The position numbers and the translations under genes are program-made. This document shows positions 39,681 to 48,849 of a DNA stretch of 54,971 nt, piece after piece. The DNA is taken from contig UQOC01000012.1 of the NCBI GenBank assembly GCA_900542565.1, positions 1 through 54,971 on the forward strand, given 5' to 3'. The number at the start of each line of letters is the position of its first letter. Position 1 is the stretch's first letter. This DNA is from an uncultured Eubacteriales bacterium. Its GTDB lineage: Bacteria; Bacillota; Clostridia; Peptostreptococcales; Anaerovoracaceae. The notes under the pieces were generated by a model. The model did no database searches. It saw nothing but the letters and a program-made list of their open reading frames with translations, and was not told where the DNA came from.

Positions 39681-40916
39681 ATGAAATTAACAATCAATGA
39701 TGTACGCAACTTTCCCCAGCTAAAAAAAATGACCCTCATCGCTGGAGAGGGCGGACTGAATCGAGAGGTGACCCACTGTGGGATCCTGGACTACGAATAT
39801 GACAAAAATCTGTCGCACAAGTACTACGAATATAATTATCAGATGAGTGATTTTCTTACTTTAACCTCCTTTCTGTACGCCAAGAATGATCCGAACCTGA
39901 TATACGACGCAGTTAAAAAACTTATATCCAAAAACGGCAGCGGACTTATCATCAAAAATATCTACAGGCTGCCTATAAGTGAAAATGTGATAAGATATGC
40001 TGATCACAACAATTTCCCCATCTTTATCCTGAACGACTCCTATCCTTTTTTTGAAGATATCATCGTGATGATAAACAAGGCCATGGAAAGATATGGGTCT
40101 TTGTATTATCTCGGGCATAAGGTTGATTCTGTCCTGTCCGGCGATATGAATGAAAGCGAGTTTGCCCAAGCGATGTTTGAGATCAATCCTTCTATGGAAG
40201 AGCCTGTCGCAGCGGCCTGCTTCACCGCCAGAGACCGTTTTACTGCTGAGGATTATATCAAAGTCGAGACTCGCATGTACGACATGGCTGTTATCCGTCC
40301 GGAGGACTGCATGTTTTTCTATGAAAACGGCTTTATCCTCCTGCACAGCGGTCATTCGCTCACGAACGGTCCCATCGAAGAATGTATTGCACCGTACCTG
40401 CTCGCAGCTGATCCTTCAAGCGGCATAGCTTCCTCCGGCCATATGGCGCACTCCGGCGATGTGGCCTCCTCCGGCGGCGACCTTTTTACCGTTGGCGTCT
40501 CTGGGATCCATCATATTCGCAGCGAGCTGGCCGAGGCCATCAGGGAAAGCCTCTATGCCTGCTCATTTGCAGATGAAAAGAAAGGTACTTTTTCGCTGTT
40601 CGACGATCTGGGCATATATCAGGCCCTTTTGCCGTTTGCAGAGAGCCAGCCCATGACCGCTTACATGAATCGCTTCATATATCCCCTGGAAATCTATGAC
40701 AGCGACAAAAATTCTCATCTTCTGAACACGGTCACGCAATTTGTCAAGGAAGGCGGCTCCCTTGAACAGACTGCTGCTAAGATGGGACAGCATAAGAATA
40801 CTATCCGCTACAGACTTAACCGCGCAGGCCAGATCCTCGGCATCGATCCTCTGTCCCTGGGAGACTACGAGCAGCTTGCTCTGGCCGTAAGGATATATAT
40901 ATGCAGCGAGCATTGA
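39681..40916 (+). CDS. PucR/CdaR-type transcriptional regulator
   Basis: I start at ATG 39681 (411 residues), where the frame opens with MKLTINDVRN, the typical beginning of the PucR ligand-binding domain, and AGGTGG lies five bases upstream. A GTG at 39672 is possible. After the N-terminal domain (about 1-120) and a GGDEF-like middle region comes the C-terminal PucR helix-turn-helix (about 355-405, with MGQHKNTIRYRLNRAGQILG). Relatives activate purine, glycerate or amino-acid catabolic operons in response to substrate. Its position facing the M20 island makes it the probable regulator of that island. Confidence 0.9.
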   Translation: MKLTINDVRNFPQLKKMTLIAGEGGLNREVTHCGILDYEYDKNLSHKYYEYNYQMSDFLTLTSFLYAKNDPNLIYDAVKKLISKNGSGLIIKNIYRLPISENVIRYADHNNFPIFILNDSYPFFEDIIVMINKAMERYGSLYYLGHKVDSVLSGDMNESEFAQAMFEINPSMEEPVAAACFTARDRFTAEDYIKVETRMYDMAVIRPEDCMFFYENGFILLHSGHSLTNGPIEECIAPYLLAADPSSGIASSGHMAHSGDVASSGGDLFTVGVSGIHHIRSELAEAIRESLYACSFADEKKGTFSLFDDLGIYQALLPFAESQPMTAYMNRFIYPLEIYDSDKNSHLLNTVTQFVKEGGSLEQTAAKMGQHKNTIRYRLNRAGQILGIDPLSLGDYEQLALAVRIYICSEH

Positions 40917-40933
40917 TTTGCGCTCACGCTCAT

Positions 40934-42880
40934 TCAAAACTGTTCTTTCAGCTCGCCGCTCCTGTAGGCTTTGACCAGCTCTCTCAGGTCGCCGACCTTG
41001 TCCACAAGGTCGGCGCCCTGGTCTGTATCTATGATCATCACCCTCTCCGGCATATTCTGTACCGTTTTCATGACCGGAGAATGAAATCTCTGACTGCCGT
41101 CAGGCTGCAGCGGGCTGTAAGGCTTGTGCTCCGCCAGAGCCATAAAGCGGGAATTATATATGAATGTATATCCGGCGATACCCGTTTGCTTCTGATATGC
41201 CTTTGATATCCCTCCATCTATGACATAAAGGATTCCGCCGCCTTTGATCGGGGATTCCCCATCCTTTATTTTTACAGGTACATGCCCGTTGAGTATCTTT
41301 CCCTTGGAAGGGTCCAGGCCGAACTCCCTGAGTATCATTTCACATGTGTTTTTCTCTTTTATATATTTATAGTAAGGCCTTGTGAACTCCTTATGAGTCG
41401 CCTTGTCTTCAATGAAAAGCCGCTCAAATGTGGTCATCTTTTCTTTTCCGAACAGCGGTGAATCTCCGCCAAGCCAAAGATACCACATAATGTCTCCGGC
41501 ATATCCGGTTTCAAGCGATTCCTCCGGCGTATAATACGCTTTGCGCACCTGATCGTCCAGATGATCCATCAGCGCCTTGCCCTTTAACTTTTCTCCGTTT
41601 ATGGCCACATCCTTAAATGATCCGTCATCATCCATCGGTATACATCCGTGATATAGCAGGTTCCCATTGATCCTGGTATAGAGTTCCCCGTGGCTGTATA
41701 GAAATTTAATATGGGTCTGGAGTTTTTCTGAATTTACGAACGATGCAGAAAGGGATTTCATCACCTCTTCTTCCCTTTCTGTCAGCTTATACGGGTCTGC
41801 CGGATCAAGAGTCGGAAAATTGGTATCCCTCAGAGGCCACTTGACCCCTTCTACTTCTACGGTTCCCTCTTTCAGGTCTATCTTATCAAGAAGCAATCTT
41901 TTTTCCAGGCCGTATTCCGGATGAGCCATTATCCTCTGGCCTTCTATCTTAAACTGGCATATGGCTATGGCCTTGTGCATCTTTGCGGCAAGGCTTTCAG
42001 GAACCTGATCGTATTTGTTCTTATCTAAGATATGAGGCTTGAAATAAAGGCATGGGTCATCGCCGTAAACTTCTGAGGCAAAAGCGGAAAGCGGCCTGAG
42101 ATTGATCCCATATCCAACCTCCAGCATATCAAAGTTATTATAACTGATATTCATCCTCAGGACATTGGCTATACATGCCCAGTTACCTGTGGCTGCGCCC
42201 ATCCACACTATGTCATGGTTTCCCCATTGAAAATCTACATCATGGAAATTCATTAGATAGTCCATAATGCTGTCAGGATGAGCTCCTCTGTCAAAGATAT
42301 CTCCGATTATGTGGAGCTTGTCCACAGCCAGCCTGCTGATGGCTTCTGTAAGCTCTATTATGAAGTCTTCGCCCATACCGCATTCTATGACCGAACTGAT
42401 TATCTCGCTGTAATAGTATGACCGGTTGGCTTCATCATCGGCATGGAGCAGTTCGTCTATACTGTAATCCATGTATTTTGGAAGCATCTTTCTTACCTTT
42501 GACCTGGTATATTTTGTAGAGACTGATTTGCAGATGACGATAAGCCTGTAAATTGCTGTAGAACACCACTGGTCAAAATCTTCTTCTGTCTTTTTCCTTC
42601 TTTCTATCTCGGCCTCGGCATTATATATGAGCGACGCCAGGTCTTCCCTTTCTTTCTCGCCCAGAACTTCAAAATGCTCATCTATCTTCATCTTGATAGT
42701 GCCAGAAGCGCTCTTTATCATATGTATGAAGGCCTCATGCTCGCCGTGGAGGTCGCTGAGGAAATACTCGGTGCCCTTTGGCAGTGCAAGTATGGCTTTT
42801 AGGTTGATTATTTCGGCTGAGGCAGCCTTGATGTTTGGATAGTCTCTTGATAACCGTCTCAGGTATTTAAGATCCGCCAT
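40934..42880 (-). CDS. fbp: fructose-1,6-bisphosphatase, class III
   Basis: The start at 42880 (648 residues) has AGGAAA upstream and fits the family length of about 640-670; the longer frame has no ribosome site. Metallophosphatase motifs are visible: FLSDLHGEHEAF (about 41-52), IIGDIFDRGAHPDSIMD (about 190-206) and QWGNHDIVWMGA (about 216-227). It makes fructose-6-phosphate for gluconeogenesis, expected in a cell living on amino acids. It converges on the PucR-type gene with a 17-base gap that holds no clear terminator. Confidence 0.95.
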   Translation of the reverse strand: MADLKYLRRLSRDYPNIKAASAEIINLKAILALPKGTEYFLSDLHGEHEAFIHMIKSASGTIKMKIDEHFEVLGEKEREDLASLIYNAEAEIERRKKTEEDFDQWCSTAIYRLIVICKSVSTKYTRSKVRKMLPKYMDYSIDELLHADDEANRSYYYSEIISSVIECGMGEDFIIELTEAISRLAVDKLHIIGDIFDRGAHPDSIMDYLMNFHDVDFQWGNHDIVWMGAATGNWACIANVLRMNISYNNFDMLEVGYGINLRPLSAFASEVYGDDPCLYFKPHILDKNKYDQVPESLAAKMHKAIAICQFKIEGQRIMAHPEYGLEKRLLLDKIDLKEGTVEVEGVKWPLRDTNFPTLDPADPYKLTEREEEVMKSLSASFVNSEKLQTHIKFLYSHGELYTRINGNLLYHGCIPMDDDGSFKDVAINGEKLKGKALMDHLDDQVRKAYYTPEESLETGYAGDIMWYLWLGGDSPLFGKEKMTTFERLFIEDKATHKEFTRPYYKYIKEKNTCEMILREFGLDPSKGKILNGHVPVKIKDGESPIKGGGILYVIDGGISKAYQKQTGIAGYTFIYNSRFMALAEHKPYSPLQPDGSQRFHSPVMKTVQNMPERVMIIDTDQGADLVDKVGDLRELVKAYRSGELKEQF

Positions 42881-42988
42881 TATATTTTCCTTTCCGGGCT
42901 GCGTTTGGATATGCTGACCGCAGTTCCCGTTTCTATAATACAATAGAGCCAGATGTAAAATCAAGGTAAAGAATGATATTTGTATCTT

Positions 42989-43981
42989 CTAATATACCTG
43001 TGTTCCGGTGTAATAGTGGGTAAGTATCTGTATATAATCACTGCCGGCCTTTGCCATGCCGTCTGCTCCATACTGGCTCATTCCTACGCCGTGACCGGAA
43101 CCATCTGATGTAAAGACGATAGTTGTCCCGTTTTCCCCGCCGGAACCTTCAAAAGAAATGGAAAACAGAGCCGAACTCAGCCCCAGCGCTGTCCTTATCT
43201 CAGTGCCTTTAAATGTAGCTGAGCCTGCTGTCATCTGTGCTACTCTGCCCCCTTCGGTCCGTGATATGATCTTTATATTATCTGCATTGAGAGTGCCGGT
43301 CGGCCGGTCAGGAAAGTCTCCGGCAAGAGCCTGCTTCATTTCTGCCAATGTAAAACGCTTTTCTTCATCGGTATGGGTGGCCTCATCTTCGTAGGGGCTT
43401 TCCACGCTTACAAGATAAGGATATGCGCTGACAAACACATCTTCAGAATTTTCCGTCTGTCCGCCGCTGGAACTGAAAAACAGCGGTTGTGCGACAAGCT
43501 GGCCATTGTAATAGAGCATCTGCCCCTTTGTAGCTTCGACTGCTCTTTTTATTTTTTCCATACCTTCCTTGTCCCAGCCTTCCTCGTGTATGGATATGAG
43601 TTCTTCTTCCGGCTTATATACCTGACAGTGGGTGGTGTCGCATACAGGGGTTTCCGGGTGGGACTGCTGCGGCGAATCCTCTGACCGGATTATCTTGGAC
43701 ATGGCATATGTCCTTGCAGCCACCGACTGAGCTTTCAGCGCTTCCTCGTCAAAGTCTGACGGCATCTCGCAGGCAACCACACAGGTTACATATTCTTCAA
43801 AGTCAAGTTCTTTGATCTCCTGTTCATCCTCCAGCCACACACTTATCGTTTCAGGAAGGGCGATCTTTCCCGGTCCAGGTTCTTCCTCTTCTTCATCTCT
43901 GCCAAATATCAGTCCTGCCAGAAGCGGTATGCATATAAAGATCACTGTTATCAGCATGCCGGCCAGTATACTCTTCTTCAT
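42989..43981 (-). CDS. spoIID: SpoIID-type lytic transglycosylase
   Basis: The 330-residue protein has an N-terminal membrane anchor (about 2-22) and the SpoIID/LytB domain. The catalytic glutamate region EEALKAQSVAARTYA lies near residue 80, a CDTTHCQVY cysteine pair that may bind zinc near 113, and the C-terminal GSGHGVGMSQYGA motif (about 293-305). In sporulating cells SpoIID removes glycan with SpoIIM and SpoIIP during engulfment. Its ribosome site lies inside a strong hairpin (43982-44020), so translation may be restrained. Downstream of murA. Confidence 0.93.
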   Translation of the reverse strand: MKKSILAGMLITVIFICIPLLAGLIFGRDEEEEEPGPGKIALPETISVWLEDEQEIKELDFEEYVTCVVACEMPSDFDEEALKAQSVAARTYAMSKIIRSEDSPQQSHPETPVCDTTHCQVYKPEEELISIHEEGWDKEGMEKIKRAVEATKGQMLYYNGQLVAQPLFFSSSGGQTENSEDVFVSAYPYLVSVESPYEDEATHTDEEKRFTLAEMKQALAGDFPDRPTGTLNADNIKIISRTEGGRVAQMTAGSATFKGTEIRTALGLSSALFSISFEGSGGENGTTIVFTSDGSGHGVGMSQYGADGMAKAGSDYIQILTHYYTGTQVY

Positions 43982-44020
43982 AAAAAACCTCCCTCAGACA
44001 TCATATGTCCAAGGGAGGTT
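43982..44020 (-). promoter_or_regulatory. hairpin containing the spoIID ribosome binding site
   Basis: On the minus strand AACCTCCCT pairs with AGGGAGGTT. An inner GACAT/ATGTC stem lies beyond a small internal loop, and six T follow immediately before the spoIID ATG. The GGGAGG in the 3' arm is the ribosome site. The element has the form of an intrinsic terminator after murA and at the same time hides the spoIID site. Confidence 0.85.
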
Positions 44021-44034
44021 GGATAGTACCCGTT

Positions 44035-45306
44035 TCAGTCGTTCACCCGGATTATGGTAGCCCCCAGGTTTGCGAACTTTTCTATGAACTTCTCATAGCC
44101 TCTTTCTATGTGATATATCTCAGAGATCTCAGTCCTGCCTTCAGCGGCAAGTCCTGCCAGGACCAGCGCAGCTCCGGCCCTCAGGTCTGTTGCCATTACC
44201 TGACATCCGCGAAGCTTGGCATTGCCCCTGACATGGGCCTTGTTTCCCGCAGTCTCTATGCTGGCGCCCATCTTGTTTAGCTGGGCAACATGCATGAACC
44301 GGTTTTCAAACACCGTCTCTATGACGGTGCTGGCTCCTTCTACAGTGGTAAGATACGCCATGAACGGAGATTGTATATCCGTAGGAAAGCCCGGATACGG
44401 CAGAGTCTTGATGTCGGTGGCGTAATGAGGCCCCAGGTTTCCCCTTACGATCAGGTCGTCATCACCTACCTCTATCCTCACTCCGCATTCGCGCAGTTTG
44501 GCTATCACCGGTTTCAGATGGTCAGGCACCACATTAAAAATGCGCACAGACCCCCGTGTAATGGCTGCTGCAAGCATAAAAGTAGCCGCCTCTATCCTGT
44601 CCGGTATGACCGTATGGTTGGCACCTCCCAGGCTCCTCACTCCCTCTATCCTGATGGTATCGGTTCCTGCGCCTTTTATCTTGGCGCCCATCTTGTTGAG
44701 GAAATTGGCAAGGTCAACTATCTCCGGCTCTTCGGCCGCATTTTCTATATATGTCGTTCCCTCTGCCAGCACTGCTGCCGTCATTATATTCTCTGTGGCC
44801 CCGACGCTAGGGAAATCCAGATATATGGTATCGCCTACAAGACCTTGTCCGCCTGCAACGGCCTCGACATATCCTTCTTCCTCGCAGACGGTGATGATAG
44901 CCCCAAGGGCCTCAAAGCCTTTAAGGTGCAGATCTATAGGTCTGCTGCCGATGGCACAGCCTCCCGGCAGATGTACTTTTGCGCGGCCTTTTCTTGCAAG
45001 CAGCGGCCCCATCACCAAAATCGAAGCACGCATCTGGTTTACAAGCTCGAAATCAGCTTCTGTCGAAAGTATATCTTTTGTTTCTATGGAAAGAACATCC
45101 TCTCCCGATTCGGTGATCTCTGATCCCAGAGAGACCAGCAATTCTTTCATCAGGCTGACATCCCGCAGATGAGGAACATCCCTTATGACACATTTGTCCT
45201 CTGAAAGCAGGGCAGCAGCCATCAGCGGCAGCACTGCATTTTTTGCCCCGCTGACTCCGACCTCACCTCTTAGGGGGCCGCTGTGATTCACAATGTACTT
45301 TGACAA
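44035..45306 (-). CDS. murA: UDP-N-acetylglucosamine 1-carboxyvinyltransferase
   Basis: The 423-residue enzyme adds enolpyruvate from PEP to UDP-GlcNAc, the first committed step of peptidoglycan synthesis. It has the N-terminal GAKNAVLPLMAAALL signature (about 20-34) and the catalytic cysteine in HLPGGCAIGSRPID (near Cys117), so it should be fosfomycin-sensitive. Firmicutes often have two copies and I cannot say which type this is; linkage to spoIID resembles the murAA-spoIID arrangement of Bacillus. Confidence 0.96.
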   Translation of the reverse strand: MSKYIVNHSGPLRGEVGVSGAKNAVLPLMAAALLSEDKCVIRDVPHLRDVSLMKELLVSLGSEITESGEDVLSIETKDILSTEADFELVNQMRASILVMGPLLARKGRAKVHLPGGCAIGSRPIDLHLKGFEALGAIITVCEEEGYVEAVAGGQGLVGDTIYLDFPSVGATENIMTAAVLAEGTTYIENAAEEPEIVDLANFLNKMGAKIKGAGTDTIRIEGVRSLGGANHTVIPDRIEAATFMLAAAITRGSVRIFNVVPDHLKPVIAKLRECGVRIEVGDDDLIVRGNLGPHYATDIKTLPYPGFPTDIQSPFMAYLTTVEGASTVIETVFENRFMHVAQLNKMGASIETAGNKAHVRGNAKLRGCQVMATDLRAGAALVLAGLAAEGRTEISEIYHIERGYEKFIEKFANLGATIIRVND

Positions 45307-45326
45307 TTTTCTCCTCCAGATAAGAC

Positions 45327-45569
45327 CTAAAGATTTTTCATTTCCTCAATGCAGGATTTGCACACATTCTTTCCGTGAACATCGACAACATCTTCCGTTT
45401 TTCCGCAAAAAACACATGCAGGCTCATTTTTCCTGAGCATTATATATTCTCCGTCTACAAATATCTCAAGGAGATCATCGGTCTTTATTCCAAGGCTTCT
45501 TCTCAATTCTACCGGTATTACCACTCGTCCAAGGGGATCTACCGGCCTGGTGATTCCTGTTGCTTTCAT
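45327..45569 (-). CDS. AbrB/SpoVT-family regulator with zinc-finger-like tail
   Basis: The 80-residue protein has an AbrB swapped-hairpin DNA-binding domain (about 1-47, with GITRPVDPLGRVVIPVELRR). A C-terminal CVFCGK and CKSC pair follows (about 53-74), a short zinc-ribbon-like element. AbrB-type proteins repress transition-state and sporulation genes. It lies between murA (20 bases downstream) and a small membrane-protein gene whose stop overlaps its start by one base. Confidence 0.92.
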   Translation of the reverse strand: MKATGITRPVDPLGRVVIPVELRRSLGIKTDDLLEIFVDGEYIMLRKNEPACVFCGKTEDVVDVHGKNVCKSCIEEMKNL

Positions 45570-45931
45570 CAGTCATTTTCCTCCGTTTTAGTTTTTTTAT
45601 CTTTTTTCCTGTCGGCTGCTTTCGCCATGCCGGCAAGATTGCTCACAGCATTTACCACATTTGTAGCAGCAGAAATGATGTTCTTATTTCCTTTTAAAGT
45701 TTCTGCCACATCGCTCACGGACTCGCTCACACCGTCAATGATACCGTCCAGCTTCTGAGCTTTATCTGCCGTTATCTCCGATACGACTTTCGCATCGTCA
45801 AGGATATCATTGGCCTTTTTTACAGTCTTGATAAGGTTGCTCACAAGGACGATCAGATAGATCAGCAGGACTGCTCCCGCCAGCGCAAGGGCTGTCAGAA
45901 GTAAACCTTCCCATGTTATTGTGATAGTCAT
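45569..45931 (-). CDS. small membrane protein, DUF948-like
   Basis: The start at 45931 (120 residues) follows GGGAGG; the longer frame would place that site inside the gene. One N-terminal membrane helix (about 8-28) is followed by a helical, probably coiled-coil region with repeated asparagine, valine and lysine, and a basic tail. It resembles short DUF948-type proteins of Firmicutes, whose role is unknown. It is transcribed with the AbrB-like gene. Confidence 0.7.
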   Translation of the reverse strand: MTITITWEGLLLTALALAGAVLLIYLIVLVSNLIKTVKKANDILDDAKVVSEITADKAQKLDGIIDGVSESVSDVAETLKGNKNIISAATNVVNAVSNLAGMAKAADRKKDKKTKTEEND

Positions 45932-46048
45932 ATCATACCTCCCATGCGTCATAGACACTTTATTTATTATAACCCAAAAATGGAAATTACTTCAACATCT
46001 TTTTGGATTTATAGCATAACCTTTTATTACCACGAAAGGAGCAACACC

Positions 46049-46621
46049 ATGATGAACTACATATGGGCCGGTATCCTGCTGGTGTCGGTGGTCTATGCAA
46101 TGTTTTCAGGAAACCTTGATGCTCTCGGTACCGCCCTTACAGAAAGTTCCAATGAAGCCGTCGAATTTGTCATCGGGCTTGCCGGTATCATGGCCATGTG
46201 GAGCGGCCTCATGGAGATAGCTGAAAGGACAGGGCTCATAAATTCTCTGTCCCGTCTCCTGCTCCCTTTTACAAGACTGCTTTTCCCCGGCAGGCGTGAT
46301 CCGGAAACCCTTTCCTCCATCATCATGAGCTTCATGGCAAATATCTTCGGTGCAGGCAACAGTTCCACCGTCTTTGCGCTGCGCACCATGGAAAAGCTTG
46401 ACATCGAAAATCACAAAAGCCCAACGGCCAGCAATGACATGTGCATGTTTGCCGTAGTCAACATGGCCTTCGCCCCGGCATTCCCCGTCATGGCCATCCA
46501 GCTCAGGAGCGATACCGGCTCATCCGATCCTTATTCAATAGTGCTGCCTTCCATGATCACAGCAGCCGTCACCATATTGGTATCCATTGCAGCGTGTAAA
46601 TTTTTTGAAAAAAGAGGTTGA
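46049..46621 (+). CDS. spmA: spore maturation protein A
   Basis: At 190 residues from ATG 46049 (AAAGGAG upstream; a second ATG follows directly) it matches SpmA. A nucleoside-recognition/Gate domain contains GLAGIMAMWSGLMEIAE near residue 50 and the IFGAGNSSTVFALR segment near 95. Together with SpmB it is needed for proper dehydration of the spore core. The stop is one base before the spmB start. Presence with SpoIID supports a spore-forming host. Confidence 0.95.
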   Translation: MMNYIWAGILLVSVVYAMFSGNLDALGTALTESSNEAVEFVIGLAGIMAMWSGLMEIAERTGLINSLSRLLLPFTRLLFPGRRDPETLSSIIMSFMANIFGAGNSSTVFALRTMEKLDIENHKSPTASNDMCMFAVVNMAFAPAFPVMAIQLRSDTGSSDPYSIVLPSMITAAVTILVSIAACKFFEKRG

Positions 46622-46622
46622 T

Positions 46623-47150
46623 ATGGCAGATATTTTTTCTTTTTTATCCACAGGATTTATTCCTTTGATGGCAGCCATCATCGTGGGACACGGTATTTTC
46701 TGCAAAGCGCCCATATATGACTATTTCATCGAAGGAGCCAGAAGCGGACTGAAGACCGCTGTGGAGATCCTGCCTTTTCTGATAGGCATTTTTATTGCGG
46801 TCAACTGCCTGACATCCTCCGGCATATTAAATATGATAAATGCAGTTCTTTCTCCTGTACTGGGCTTCCTCAATGTACCGGCCCAGCTCCTGCCGCTTGT
46901 CTTTCTCCGTGCGATCTCAGGCAGCGGCTCCCTCATAATCCTTCAGGATGTGCTCAGGACTGTTGGCCCTGATTCTTATGCCGGCCGTGTGGCCTGCGTG
47001 ATGACAGGCGGATGCGAAACGGTGATATATGTTCTCGCCCTTTATTTTGGAGTGACCCATGTAAAAAAAATGAGACACGCCTTGAAAGGCGGTCTCATTG
47101 GCTACATTACCGGTATCGTCATATCTTTCGTAATATGCAGGTTCATATGA
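46623..47150 (+). CDS. spmB: spore maturation protein B
   Basis: At 175 residues from ATG 46623 (AGAGG upstream) this is the SpmB partner. It has a Gate domain with YDYFIEGARSGLKTAVEILP (about 32-51) and the loop RAISGSGSL. Coupled to spmA by a one-base gap. Its last 8 bases overlap the convergent methyltransferase gene, so no terminator separates them. Confidence 0.95.
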   Translation: MADIFSFLSTGFIPLMAAIIVGHGIFCKAPIYDYFIEGARSGLKTAVEILPFLIGIFIAVNCLTSSGILNMINAVLSPVLGFLNVPAQLLPLVFLRAISGSGSLIILQDVLRTVGPDSYAGRVACVMTGGCETVIYVLALYFGVTHVKKMRHALKGGLIGYITGIVISFVICRFI

Positions 47151-47910
47151 AATGCCTTTCATATGCCCGCAGGATCTCTTCCGTATAATTGCCTTGTCCG
47201 TCATAAACGGCCATTGGCGGCAGGACCTTCAGTTCTTTTCCGCCTCCTGCGGTCAGGTGAACAAGGAGGATATTTGGAGTCATTCCGGCCTTTGGGCTGA
47301 CAAAACAGAGCTGCTTTGGTTCAAGTCCCGCTTCCCTGCCCAAACAGCAGATATCCACAAGTCTTGACGGCTTATGCACCAGAAAAAAGTCTCCCTTTGG
47401 ACGCAGGAGATACGCAGCACATGCCATAAACTCCCTGAGTCCGGCCGTCGTCTCATGCCTGGCTGCTCCCTTGGCGTCATTGGGATTTACGAGAGCGCTG
47501 CCTTTGGGAAAGTATGGCGGATTTGAAACTACCATGCTGAACAGACCTTTATAGCCGCTTCCCCACAGCGATACATCCTTCACATCACCATCTATCACGG
47601 ATATCCTGTCCTCAAGCCCGTTCAAAGCAATGGTGCGTCTGGCTCTGTCTGCCGATTTTTTCTGAAATTCAACCGCTATGATATCCGTGTTTTTCATTTT
47701 GTGGGATAATATCAGAGAAACAACTCCGCTCCCTGTTCCCAGATCTGCGGCCGGGCCGTCTGCGCTGCCATGGTTTACTGCCGCAAAATCCGCCAGAAGT
47801 ACCGAATCTATACCATAGCAGAACTCATCAGGCTTCTGTATGAGTTTCAGGCCTCCGAATCCTATATCATCTATCCGTTCTCCTGCCGGAATATCCGTCC
47901 TGTCCATCAT
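47143..47910 (-). CDS. TrmN6-like tRNA adenine N6-methyltransferase
   Basis: The 255-residue SAM-dependent enzyme has the glycine-rich motif DLGTGSGVVSLIL (about 56-68) and the NPPY catalytic motif in VVSNPPYFPKG (about 129). Homologues methylate A37 of tRNA-Val1. Its start overlaps the ricT stop by one base, placing it last in the tmk-holB-ricT operon, an arrangement common in Firmicutes. Confidence 0.9.
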   Translation of the reverse strand: MMDRTDIPAGERIDDIGFGGLKLIQKPDEFCYGIDSVLLADFAAVNHGSADGPAADLGTGSGVVSLILSHKMKNTDIIAVEFQKKSADRARRTIALNGLEDRISVIDGDVKDVSLWGSGYKGLFSMVVSNPPYFPKGSALVNPNDAKGAARHETTAGLREFMACAAYLLRPKGDFFLVHKPSRLVDICCLGREAGLEPKQLCFVSPKAGMTPNILLVHLTAGGGKELKVLPPMAVYDGQGNYTEEILRAYERHFI

Positions 47911-48848
47911 CAGTCCTTGATAAGTTCCTCTATCTCTTTTCTGGTATCTTCATCGACGCCTTCAAAGATATTCAGACTGGAATTGCCTCTGTGCTTATCC
48001 ATACGCCTTATCTCTTCTTTTTTGTATGTGTATATGTCGTCGGAAAGCTTTTCCTCACCATCGGCCTCATCTTTTCTGCCCTTTGGCTTATCATCCAGGT
48101 ACAGCCGTACTTTTACATCCCTTTCCAGCAGATTGGTATCGACAACCTTCCCGAATCCGTCAGGCGTCCTGACTTTTTCTCCGATATCAGGCATTCCCTT
48201 GCGGAATTCCATATATATATCGTTCTCATATTTAAGGCAGCACATGAGCCTGCCGCATATCCCGGATATCTTGGACGGATTCAGGGAAAGGTTCTGTACT
48301 TTTGCCATTTTGATAGACACAGGCTGGAAATCGGAAAGCCAGCTATGACAGCACAGATCCCGTCCGCAGCTTCCTATCCCGCCCAGCATCTTGGCTTCGT
48401 CCCTAACTCCTATCTGCCTGAGCTCAATGCGCATCTTAAATACTCCGGCCAGATCTTTTACCAGTTCTCTGAAATCTACTCTCCCATCGGCGGTGAAATA
48501 GAATACTATCTTGCTGTTATCGAAAGTGTATTCAACATCTATCAGCTTCATGACCAGCCCATGCTTGTCGATCTTCTCCTGACACAGATCCATGGCCCTT
48601 TTTTTCTTTTTCAGATTTTCCTCATGCTGCAGATGGTCTTTTTCATCGGCGATCCTGATGATCCGCTTGAGGGGAGTGACCACTTCCGATTCGTCCACTT
48701 CTGTTATCTCCATGGCGACCATACCGAACTCCATGCCCCTTGCAGTTTCCACTATGACGCTGTCTCCCAGCTGTACTTCCAGTTCTTCAGGGCCAAAATA
48801 ATATATTTTCCCGGCAGTCTTAAATTTAACTCCCGCTACCTTTACCAT
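47910..48848 (-). CDS. ricT: PSP1-domain protein RicT (YaaT)
   Basis: The 312-residue protein has the PSP1 domain (about 60-145) and the conserved cysteine region GSCGRDLCCHSW (about 158-169) with CGRLMCCLKYE (about 200-210). In Bacillus, RicT with RicA and RicF forms an Fe-S-containing complex that assists RNase Y-dependent mRNA maturation and Spo0A activation. An acidic, low-complexity C-terminal tail follows. One base after holB. Confidence 0.94.
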   Translation of the reverse strand: MVKVAGVKFKTAGKIYYFGPEELEVQLGDSVIVETARGMEFGMVAMEITEVDESEVVTPLKRIIRIADEKDHLQHEENLKKKKRAMDLCQEKIDKHGLVMKLIDVEYTFDNSKIVFYFTADGRVDFRELVKDLAGVFKMRIELRQIGVRDEAKMLGGIGSCGRDLCCHSWLSDFQPVSIKMAKVQNLSLNPSKISGICGRLMCCLKYENDIYMEFRKGMPDIGEKVRTPDGFGKVVDTNLLERDVKVRLYLDDKPKGRKDEADGEEKLSDDIYTYKKEEIRRMDKHRGNSSLNIFEGVDEDTRKEIEELIKD

Positions 48849-48849
48849 A

